From assembly GCA_900546665.1 (NCBI GenBank), contig URDY01000001.1, positions 1 through 64,000 of the forward strand: a DNA stretch of 64,000 nt. Reading direction: 5' to 3'. A program made the translations under genes and the position numbers. This DNA is from an uncultured Paraprevotella sp. Its GTDB lineage: Bacteria; Bacteroidota; Bacteroidia; Bacteroidales; Bacteroidaceae. Positions 52,593 through 60,013 of the stretch are shown piece by piece (the first letter of the stretch is position 1; each line of letters starts with the position of its first letter). The notes beneath the pieces were generated by a model, which saw only the letters and a list, made by a program, of their open reading frames with translations, made no database searches and had not been told where the DNA came from.

Positions 52593-53858
52593 ATGGAATT
52601 AAAAAGAGTTGTAGTAACAGGGTTAGGTGCCGTTACACCGTTAGGCAACACTGCTGAGGAAACCTGGCAGAACATGATTAACGGCGTGAGCGGTGCTGGT
52701 CTGATCACCCATTTTGACGCTTCCTTGTTCAAGACACAGTTCGCTTGTGAAGTGAAGAATTTCAACGTAAGCGACTATATCGACCGCAAAGAAGCCAGAA
52801 AGATGGACCTGTATACCCAATACGCAATAGCTGCCGCAAAAATGGCTGTCAGCGATTCTAACATGGACCTGGATACAGTCAACAAGAATCGTATAGGCGT
52901 TGTTTTTGGTGTCGGCATCGGTGGTATCCATACCTTCGAAGAAGAAGCAGGTGCCTACGCTCTTACAGGAAAAGAATTGGGTCCGAAATACAACCCTTTC
53001 TTTATTCCTAAAATGATCGCGGATATTGCAAGTGGCCATATTTCCATATTGTATGGCTTCCATGGTCCGAACTACACCACTACTTCTGCTTGTGCTTCAT
53101 CTACGAATGCTTTGGCAGACGCCTTCAATCTCATCCGTTTGGGTAAAGCCGATATGATTCTTAGCGGTGGTGCCGAAGCTGGAGTTTGGCCTGCCGGCGT
53201 GGGTGGCTTCAATGCAATGAAAGCCTTATCTACCCGCAATGATGATCCACAACATGCTTCACGCCCGTTCAGCGCCAGCCGTGACGGATTCGTTATCGGA
53301 GAAGGTGCAGGCTGTCTGATTCTGGAAGAACTGGAGCATGCCAAGGCTCGCGGAGCCAAGATTTATGCCGAAATGGTAGGTGCCGGAATGTCAGCTGATG
53401 CTTATCACATCACAGCTTCTCATCCGGAAGGTTTGGGTGCCAAACTTGTAATGCAAAACGCACTTGAGGATGCCGGTCTGAAACCGGAAGACATTGACTA
53501 TATCAATGTACACGGTACTTCTACACACGTGGGAGATATTTCTGAAGCAAAGGCTATCAAAGACGTATTCGGAGAACATGCCTACAAGTTGAACATCAGT
53601 TCAACCAAATCCATGACAGGACACCTTTTGGGTGCAGCAGGTGCCGTTGAAGCATTGGCCAGTGTCATGGCAGTGAACCAAGATATCGTTCCGCCAACTA
53701 TCAACCATGAAGAAGAGGACAAAGATGAAGAAATAGATTACAATCTTAACTTCACTTTCAATCAGGCTCAAAAACGTACCGTACGTGCAGCTTTGAGCAA
53801 CACTTTCGGTTTTGGTGGACATAACGCATGTGTAATTTTTAAGAAATACGCTGAATAG
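52593..53858 (+). CDS. fabF: 3-oxoacyl-ACP synthase II (FabF)
   Basis: A 421-residue beta-ketoacyl-ACP synthase. The active-site cysteine is in TTSACASSTNA (about residue 166), with histidines in VHGTSTHVGD (about 307) and MTGHLLGAAGAVEA (about 345). The gatekeeper and C-terminal NTFGFGGHN motif are typical. It extends fatty acids and controls chain length. It is cotranscribed with acpP and rnc. Confidence 0.97.
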   Translation: MELKRVVVTGLGAVTPLGNTAEETWQNMINGVSGAGLITHFDASLFKTQFACEVKNFNVSDYIDRKEARKMDLYTQYAIAAAKMAVSDSNMDLDTVNKNRIGVVFGVGIGGIHTFEEEAGAYALTGKELGPKYNPFFIPKMIADIASGHISILYGFHGPNYTTTSACASSTNALADAFNLIRLGKADMILSGGAEAGVWPAGVGGFNAMKALSTRNDDPQHASRPFSASRDGFVIGEGAGCLILEELEHAKARGAKIYAEMVGAGMSADAYHITASHPEGLGAKLVMQNALEDAGLKPEDIDYINVHGTSTHVGDISEAKAIKDVFGEHAYKLNISSTKSMTGHLLGAAGAVEALASVMAVNQDIVPPTINHEEEDKDEEIDYNLNFTFNQAQKRTVRAALSNTFGFGGHNACVIFKKYAE

Positions 53859-53861
53859 ACT

Positions 53862-54857
53862 GTGTTTCCAAAAGACTTAATAGAAAGAATAAAGCTTCCG
53901 TTCAAGAAAAACAAGAAGCTTTATTCTTCTTTATACAAGATACTGGGATTCTACCCCATTCGTATAAAATACTACGAACAAGCCCTTCTTCATAAATCCT
54001 CATCCATCAAGAAAGAAGGCAATTGGGTCAACAACGAACGACTCGAATTCTTAGGCGATGCCATCCTCGATGCCGTCGTCGGGGATATTGTATTCCGTCA
54101 TTTTAAAGGTAAAAAAGAAGGTTTCCTTACCAATACAAGAAGTAAAATCGTACAAAGGGAAACCTTGAACAAACTGGCTGTCGAAATTGGACTCGACAAA
54201 CTGATCATTTCCTCCAGCCACTCTTCCTCACATAACAGTTATATGTGTGGAAATGCTTTCGAAGCACTGGTCGGAGCCATTTATCTGGACAGAGGATACG
54301 GCTGCTGCAAAAAATTCATCGAGAAACGCATACTCAGCCGATTGATCAATTTGGACAAAGTAGCCTATAAGGAAGTCAATTTTAAAAGCAAACTGATTGA
54401 ATGGGCACAGAAAAATCACGTAACCATTACATTCGATCTTCTGGAGCAAACCACCGAAGGTAGCAGCACACCAGTATTTGTCAGCCAGGTTTTGCTTGAA
54501 GACGTAGTATGCTGTAAGGGAAAAGGCTATTCAAAGAAAGAAAGCCAGCAAGGAGCTGCCAAGGAAACACTGTCAGCCCTGAAAACCAATTCAAAGTTAC
54601 TTCACGAAATTCTGGAGAGAAGAGATAACAGAAACCGGAATGACCTGCCAGAACTTTCACGTTTACCCGTTGACATGACTGAACAGATCCAACAGGAATC
54701 CGAAAAGACCGATGTTTCTGTAAACACTGTTGAAACACAAGGCGAATTCGATTTGTCGGACATATCCATACGTCTGCGCAACAAAACAAAAGAAGAAATT
54801 GTCTCAGCAGCAGAAACAGCCGCTTTTCAGGAAGAATCGACCTCTTACTCCAAGTAA
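53862..54857 (+). CDS. rnc: Ribonuclease III with extended C-terminal tail
   Basis: A 331-residue dsRNA endonuclease processing rRNA and mRNAs. The RNase III signature NNERLEFLGDAILD (about residues 58-71) and the EALVGAIYLDRGY second acidic site (about 136) are intact. A dsRNA-binding domain follows (about 170-245, QGAAKETLSAL). The last 85 or so residues are an acidic, Ser/Thr/Glu-rich tail with no known fold; this is longer than E. coli RNase III (226). It starts with GTG, 3 bases after the fabF stop. Confidence 0.94.
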   Translation: MFPKDLIERIKLPFKKNKKLYSSLYKILGFYPIRIKYYEQALLHKSSSIKKEGNWVNNERLEFLGDAILDAVVGDIVFRHFKGKKEGFLTNTRSKIVQRETLNKLAVEIGLDKLIISSSHSSSHNSYMCGNAFEALVGAIYLDRGYGCCKKFIEKRILSRLINLDKVAYKEVNFKSKLIEWAQKNHVTITFDLLEQTTEGSSTPVFVSQVLLEDVVCCKGKGYSKKESQQGAAKETLSALKTNSKLLHEILERRDNRNRNDLPELSRLPVDMTEQIQQESEKTDVSVNTVETQGEFDLSDISIRLRNKTKEEIVSAAETAAFQEESTSYSK

Positions 54858-54958
54858 AAAAACGGTTTAAAGTTCGTTATTCTGATAACTTTAGGTTATT
54901 TTTGCAGATAAATATACAGAACAGGGTTTCTTACGAAACGATCTAAGGAAGACGAATA

Positions 54959-56467
54959 ATGAACAGAACACGAATTATCAGCAAACTCTTTTTGCCCAGG
55001 CTTAAAGAGCTCACAAAATATGACACACAGGCAGAGGAACTGCAAACCAAACTCCTGAAAAGACTGATTGCTGAGGCACAACATACGGAATGGGGAAAAA
55101 CGCATAATTTTTCCCGCATCAAGGATTACGAGGCCTACAGACAGTCATCACCGGTCAACACTTACGAAGAACTGAAACTCTATATAGACAGAATGCGCCA
55201 CGGCGAAAAAGATGTCTTATGGAAAGGCAGTGTAAAATGGTATGCCAAATCATCCGGCACGACCAACGACAAGAGCAAATTCATTCCCGTAAGCAAGGAC
55301 ATACTCCACGACACTCATTACAGAGGAGGTACGGACAGTGTGGTCGCCTACTTGCGGAATAATCCCAACAGCCGTTTCTTTCAGGGCAAATCCCTCATTC
55401 TGGGTGGCAGTCATGCACCTAACTATAATCTTCCCAACAGTCTGGTCGGCGATCTGAGTGCCATACTGATAGAAAACATCAGTCCCTTGGTCAACCTGCT
55501 CCGGACACCGGCCAAATCAGTAGCTCTACTGAGTGATTTTGAACAGAAACGGGAAAAAATCGCACAGCTTACCCTACATCAGGATATTGTAAGCATCAGT
55601 GGTGTTCCCTCATGGATGCTTTCCGTTCTGACACGTGTCATGGAACTGTCCGGAAAGCAACATCTCGAAGAAGTCTGGCCCAATCTGGAAGTCTTCTTCC
55701 ATGGTGGAGTCGCTTTCACACCATACAGAGAACAGTACAAACAATTAATCACAAAACCAGATATGCACTATATGGAAACATATAATGCAAGTGAAGGTTT
55801 CTTTGGTATTCAGATGGATCCCGCCGATCCTGCCATGAACCTGATGGTGGATTACGGTATCTTCTACGAATTCATCCCTATGGATGAGTTGGAAAAAGAC
55901 AATCCTACCGTTATACCGCTTTGGGGAGTGGAAACCGGCAGGAACTATGCCATGGTGATCTCCAGTTCCGGTGGATTATGGCGCTATATGATTGGCGACA
56001 CCGTGCGGTTCACCCAAACCAATCCTTATAAGTTTGTCATTACGGGACGTACCAAATCTTTCATCAATGCCTTCGGCGAAGAACTGATTGTCGACAATGC
56101 AGAAAAAGGTCTGGCTGCAGCCTGCGAGGCCACAAACGCCCAGGTTCTGGAATATACGGCAGCCCCTGTCTTCATGGATGCAAAGGGAAAATGCAGACAT
56201 CAATGGGTTATTGAATTTGCCAAGGAACCGTCTTCATTGAGTGATTTTGCCAGGATTCTGGACGGAAAACTTCAGGAAATCAATTCCGACTATGAAGCCA
56301 AACGATACAAAGACATCACTCTGCAACCCTTGGAAATCATTCCGGCCAGAAAAGGAGTATTCAATGACTGGCTGAAAAATAAAGGCAAATTGGGCGGACA
56401 GCATAAGATACCACGCCTCAGCAATTCGCGCACTTACATAGACGAGATTCTGTCCCTTAACCATTAA
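54959..56467 (+). CDS. GH3 auxin-responsive promoter-type acyl-adenylating enzyme
   Basis: A 502-residue protein matching the bacterial branch of the GH3 family. These enzymes are ANL-type acyl-adenylate formers that join an acid to an amino acid (or similar) through an acyl-AMP. The ATP-binding AKSSGTTNDKSKFIPV (about residue 96), ETYNASEGFFGIQ and YMIGDTVRF motifs are those of the family. The bacterial function is not established. It lies 100 bases after rnc and 12 bases before the Ig-like lipoprotein. Fatty-acid genes upstream hint at a lipid-related acid, but that is speculation. Confidence 0.9.
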   Translation: MNRTRIISKLFLPRLKELTKYDTQAEELQTKLLKRLIAEAQHTEWGKTHNFSRIKDYEAYRQSSPVNTYEELKLYIDRMRHGEKDVLWKGSVKWYAKSSGTTNDKSKFIPVSKDILHDTHYRGGTDSVVAYLRNNPNSRFFQGKSLILGGSHAPNYNLPNSLVGDLSAILIENISPLVNLLRTPAKSVALLSDFEQKREKIAQLTLHQDIVSISGVPSWMLSVLTRVMELSGKQHLEEVWPNLEVFFHGGVAFTPYREQYKQLITKPDMHYMETYNASEGFFGIQMDPADPAMNLMVDYGIFYEFIPMDELEKDNPTVIPLWGVETGRNYAMVISSSGGLWRYMIGDTVRFTQTNPYKFVITGRTKSFINAFGEELIVDNAEKGLAAACEATNAQVLEYTAAPVFMDAKGKCRHQWVIEFAKEPSSLSDFARILDGKLQEINSDYEAKRYKDITLQPLEIIPARKGVFNDWLKNKGKLGGQHKIPRLSNSRTYIDEILSLNH

Positions 56468-56479
56468 ACCTCAAATTAT

Positions 56480-58411
56480 ATGAAGATTAAGTCCATCTAT
56501 ATACCTCTACTTACGGTTCTTGCCATGCTTGTCCCTATCGCATGCGCCAGCATAGGAAGTCCAGAAGGCGGCCCTAAAGACACAACGCCGCCAAAGGTCA
56601 TCAAATGCCTGCCGGAAAACCAGTCAGCCCACAACAGCCGCAAGAAGGTTTCCATCTATTTTGACGAATACATCAAACTGGAAAACGCCAACGAAAAAGT
56701 GGTGATTTCCCCACCACAGATGGAAATGCCGGAAATTAAAGCCAGTGGAAAGAAAATCAGTGTCGAACTGCTTGACTCACTCAAACAGAACACCACTTAT
56801 ACCATTGACTTCTCTGACGCCATAGTGGACAACAACGAAGGTAACCCCCTTGGACTTTTTACCTATTCATTTTCTACCGGTGAGACCATTGATACCATGG
56901 AAGTATCAGGAACGCTTCTTGAAGCCGAAAATCTGGAACCTATCAAAGGATTGCTGATCGGTCTGCACCGCAATATCGCCGACAGTGCTTTCACCAGGCT
57001 CCCGTTCGACCGGGTATCACGTACCGACAGCCGGGGCCGGTTCACCATCAAGGGTGTTGCGCCGGGAACCTACCGTATTTATGCTCTGGAAGAAGCAGAC
57101 GGTAACTTCATGTTCAATCAGAAAAGCGAAAAGATCGCCTTCGATACAACTTGCATCATACCGTCGTGTGCTCCTGCAACCCGACCGGATACGATCTGGA
57201 GAGACAGTACCCATATAGACAGTATCAGGACGGTGTCCTATACCCGTTTCTATCCCGACAATATCGTACTCAAGGCTTTCAAGGAAGAATTCTACAGTTT
57301 GCACCTGTTAAAGACCGAACGTGCGACTCCGTTCAGTTTCTCCATCTACTTCACCGGTCCTTGCGATTCTCTACCCGTACTCAAAGGACTCAATTTTGAT
57401 GAAAAGGATGCTTTCCTTATAGAATCGTCATATCATAACGATACCATCACCTATTGGATTCCGGATTCCGCACTGGCCATGAAAGATACTCTGACCATCA
57501 GTCTGAGTTATCTTGATACCGACACGTTGAACCAGCTGGTTCCACGTACTGACACCCTCGATATCGTGGCCAAGAAAACACTTACCAAGATCAAAGAGGA
57601 ACTGCAGAAACAAATAGAAGAATGGGAAAAGGACCAGGAAAAGAAAAACAGAAAAAGGAAAAAGCAGGATGAAAACATCCCACAGGAACCTAATCCTTAT
57701 CTGAAAAAGGAGGCCCTCACCTATCAGTTGCAACCCAGCGGCTCCATCGCCCCTGACCAGAATATCAAAATCACCTTTACCGAACCGGTTGTCCGCCTCG
57801 ACTCCGCTGCTTTCCATTTCTTCAAAAAGGTAGATACCTTGTGGCATGAAGAACCATTCTTGCTGATGCCTGTTGAGAATGACCGGAGAAGCTTTATGCT
57901 TTACGCCGAATGGCGACCGGAGAACAGTTACAAACTGAACATCGACAGTGCCGGCATCTACAGTGTTCTGAACAAGACCAACGAAAAAATAGAGAAAGAA
58001 ATCACGGTCAGCTCTCTGGACGACTTCAGTTCGATCTTCATCAAGCTGATTACCCCCGACACCAACAATGTAGTCCAGCTGCTCAACAAGGACGACAAAG
58101 TGGTCCGCAGTGTCAAGGCAGTCAACAAGGAAGCCGATTTCTACTATCTTCCACCTGGCGATTATTACCTGCGACTCTTTGTCGACAGAAACGGTGACGG
58201 CAAATGGACGACCGGCCTTTACGAAAAGAACATTCAGCCGGAAGAAGTTTTCTACTTTCCCAAACCATTGGTAGCAAGAGCCAAGTGGGAAATAGAACAG
58301 GACTGGGACGTAAGAGGAATACCGATTACCAAACAAAAACCGGAAGCCATTACCAAACAGAAGCCTGACAAAGAGAAACAGCCACAAAGGCAATACTCCA
58401 CAAGCAGATAA
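56480..58411 (+). CDS. Ig-like (SbsA/Big_5-type) domain lipoprotein
   Basis: A 643-residue envelope protein. The N-terminal hydrophobic segment ends in a lipobox-like PIAC with Cys22, so it is probably a lipoprotein. An Ig-like domain (about 38-130, starting DTTPPKVIKCLPENQS) is followed by beta-rich repeats and a charged Lys/Glu stretch (about 375-405). Further beta domains lead to a basic, Lys/Gln-rich C-terminus. There are no catalytic motifs. The family is widespread in Bacteroidales next to GH3-type genes. Its role is unknown; a structural or assembly part in the periplasm is likely. Confidence is high that it is real, low for function. Confidence 0.88.
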   Translation: MKIKSIYIPLLTVLAMLVPIACASIGSPEGGPKDTTPPKVIKCLPENQSAHNSRKKVSIYFDEYIKLENANEKVVISPPQMEMPEIKASGKKISVELLDSLKQNTTYTIDFSDAIVDNNEGNPLGLFTYSFSTGETIDTMEVSGTLLEAENLEPIKGLLIGLHRNIADSAFTRLPFDRVSRTDSRGRFTIKGVAPGTYRIYALEEADGNFMFNQKSEKIAFDTTCIIPSCAPATRPDTIWRDSTHIDSIRTVSYTRFYPDNIVLKAFKEEFYSLHLLKTERATPFSFSIYFTGPCDSLPVLKGLNFDEKDAFLIESSYHNDTITYWIPDSALAMKDTLTISLSYLDTDTLNQLVPRTDTLDIVAKKTLTKIKEELQKQIEEWEKDQEKKNRKRKKQDENIPQEPNPYLKKEALTYQLQPSGSIAPDQNIKITFTEPVVRLDSAAFHFFKKVDTLWHEEPFLLMPVENDRRSFMLYAEWRPENSYKLNIDSAGIYSVLNKTNEKIEKEITVSSLDDFSSIFIKLITPDTNNVVQLLNKDDKVVRSVKAVNKEADFYYLPPGDYYLRLFVDRNGDGKWTTGLYEKNIQPEEVFYFPKPLVARAKWEIEQDWDVRGIPITKQKPEAITKQKPDKEKQPQRQYSTSR

Positions 58412-58457
58412 AAACAGTTAAAGGACAATTCATCACCATAATTAAAAACAAAAGGCT

Positions 58458-59279
58458 ATGAAACGATTATATGACATCTTCATAATGATAATCCTTCTGA
58501 CAGGATTCTACACAGTTTCAGCGAAAGCGCAATGCACGGCAGAGAACCACGCATTCAAGGTGGGTGAGAATCTGTCATACAAACTGTATTTCAACTGGAA
58601 ATTCATCTGGGTAACCGTCGGCACGGCCAACATGAGCGTGTCCGGTACCAAATATCAGTATCAGGATGCCTACCGTTGCCACCTTATCACACGTGGCAAC
58701 AAACGGGCGGACAAACTGTTTGTACTCAGAGATACTCTGGTCAGCATTGTCAATAAGGAACTGACTCCCTTATACTTTCGAAAAGGTGCGTTGGAAGGCG
58801 ACCGCTATACCGTAGACGAAGTATGGTACAGCTATCCCGACGGAATCAGTCATGTGAAACAACGTTTTCTTAACCATAAGGGCGAAACCAGCCAATGCCA
58901 GCACAAAAGCAATGTCTGCATCTACGACATGCTAAGCATGCTGCTGCGCGCACGTTCGTTTGACGCTTCCAACTATAAGGAAGGACAAAAAATCCATTTC
59001 CCCATGGCTGACGGAAACGAAGTGGAAGAACAGACCCTCATATACAGAGGAAAGGAAACCTTCAAAATGGAAAATACCGGTGTCAAATACCGGTGTCTGG
59101 TCTTTTCTTTCGTAGAATATAAAGACGGAAAGGAAAAAGAAGTCATCACCTTCTACGTCACGGATGACAAAAACCACATGCCGGTACGTCTGGACATGTA
59201 TCTAAGATTTGGAAGCGCCAAAGCTTTCCTTACCGAAGCCAAAGGGCTGCGTAACCCGGAGACCTCTATCATCAAATAA
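58458..59279 (+). CDS. DUF3108 domain-containing periplasmic protein
   Basis: A 273-residue protein with an N-terminal signal peptide (to about residue 25, VSAKAQC) and a beta-rich DUF3108 domain with the VGENLSYKLYFNW opening. The family is predicted to form an outer-membrane-associated barrel-like or lipocalin-like fold in the periplasm; its function is not known. It lies 46 bases after the Ig-like lipoprotein and is probably in the same operon as the GH3-type gene. The Cys in AQC could also serve as a lipid attachment point. Confidence 0.85.
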   Translation: MKRLYDIFIMIILLTGFYTVSAKAQCTAENHAFKVGENLSYKLYFNWKFIWVTVGTANMSVSGTKYQYQDAYRCHLITRGNKRADKLFVLRDTLVSIVNKELTPLYFRKGALEGDRYTVDEVWYSYPDGISHVKQRFLNHKGETSQCQHKSNVCIYDMLSMLLRARSFDASNYKEGQKIHFPMADGNEVEEQTLIYRGKETFKMENTGVKYRCLVFSFVEYKDGKEKEVITFYVTDDKNHMPVRLDMYLRFGSAKAFLTEAKGLRNPETSIIK

Positions 59280-59379
59280 GCCGACAGTTGGCCTGCTATC
59301 CGGAAAACGATATCACAACCCGACCTGTCGTTCCACAACATTTGATCATCAACAAGAGTTACCAGACAGTCGGAACCGC

Positions 59380-59757
59380 CTAAACGATTCTGACTGTCTG
59401 GTAACCCATATATAAGGAGGCGAATCCGCCAATCAGACTAAGAGTCAGATAAAACAGCAGAAAAAAGAAATCGTCATTCTTCAATAACTGGAAACTCTCA
59501 TTCATAAAAGTGGAAAACGTGGTAAAACCGCCACAGAAACCGACTGTCATAAATAACCGCAAATGGGGATTCATCAGGTTCTCCCTCTCGAACAGCCCAT
59601 AGAAAAATCCGATCAGAAAGCAGCCGACGACATTAACCAACAAAGTCCCCAAAGGAAAAGAAACCGCTGAAAAATGCTGTACATAGCGCGAAAGCAAATA
59701 ACGGAGCACACCGCCCGCAAAGCTTCCCATTCCAATAACCAACAACGTTTTGAACAT
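59380..59757 (-). CDS. crcB: Fluoride ion channel (CrcB/Fluc)
   Basis: A 125-residue membrane protein with four spans. The family motifs [28 protein letters not shown] and [12 protein letters not shown] (fluoride-path Phe/Thr residues) are all there. It forms a dual-topology dimer that expels fluoride. It is convergent with the DUF3108 gene. A TACCTTTG -7 box is on the minus strand at 59823-59830. The leader (59778-59795) has a 7-bp hairpin but no match to the fluoride riboswitch. Confidence 0.94.
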   Translation of the reverse strand: MFKTLLVIGMGSFAGGVLRYLLSRYVQHFSAVSFPLGTLLVNVVGCFLIGFFYGLFERENLMNPHLRLFMTVGFCGGFTTFSTFMNESFQLLKNDDFFFLLFYLTLSLIGGFASLYMGYQTVRIV

Positions 59758-59822
59758 CTTACCTTTAACTCATTAAATCTGAATCTTCATTCAGAACATA
59801 AACCTTAAATACCTTTGAGGCA

Positions 59823-59830
59823 CAAAGGTA
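59823..59830 (-). promoter_or_regulatory. -7 box of crcB
   Basis: TACCTTTG on the minus strand matches TAnnTTTG, 65 bases before the ATG. Confidence 0.5.
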
Positions 59831-59907
59831 CAAAATAAAATGCTTCTGTATTTTGATCACCAGATGAATTTTACTGAAAAAGCCTGAAAAAGAAGTGATT
59901 CTACACA

Positions 59908-59944
59908 GAAAAAGCTGCCACCCATATACAATGAGCAGCAGCTT
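59908..59944 (-). terminator. Terminator of the GH27 gene
   Basis: On the minus strand AAGCTGC and GCAGCTT pair around a 19-base loop, followed by TTTTCTGTG. It lies about 70 bases past the stop codon. Confidence 0.65.
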
Positions 59945-60013
59945 GTATGATTATATCCTCGTTTCCCGATTCAACTTTCCTTTTACCTCTTACCTAAAAA
60001 GGCAAAGCCTTTT

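Noticed and set aside
57428..58393. 321-codon minus-strand open frame inside the Ig-like lipoprotein gene
   Set aside because: Phe/Val-rich antisense frame with no motif or promoter; the plus-strand gene has a signal peptide and domain structure.
59758..59830. Possible fluoride riboswitch upstream of crcB
   Set aside because: The leader has only a 7-bp hairpin (59778-59795) and lacks the conserved fluoride aptamer sequence elements.
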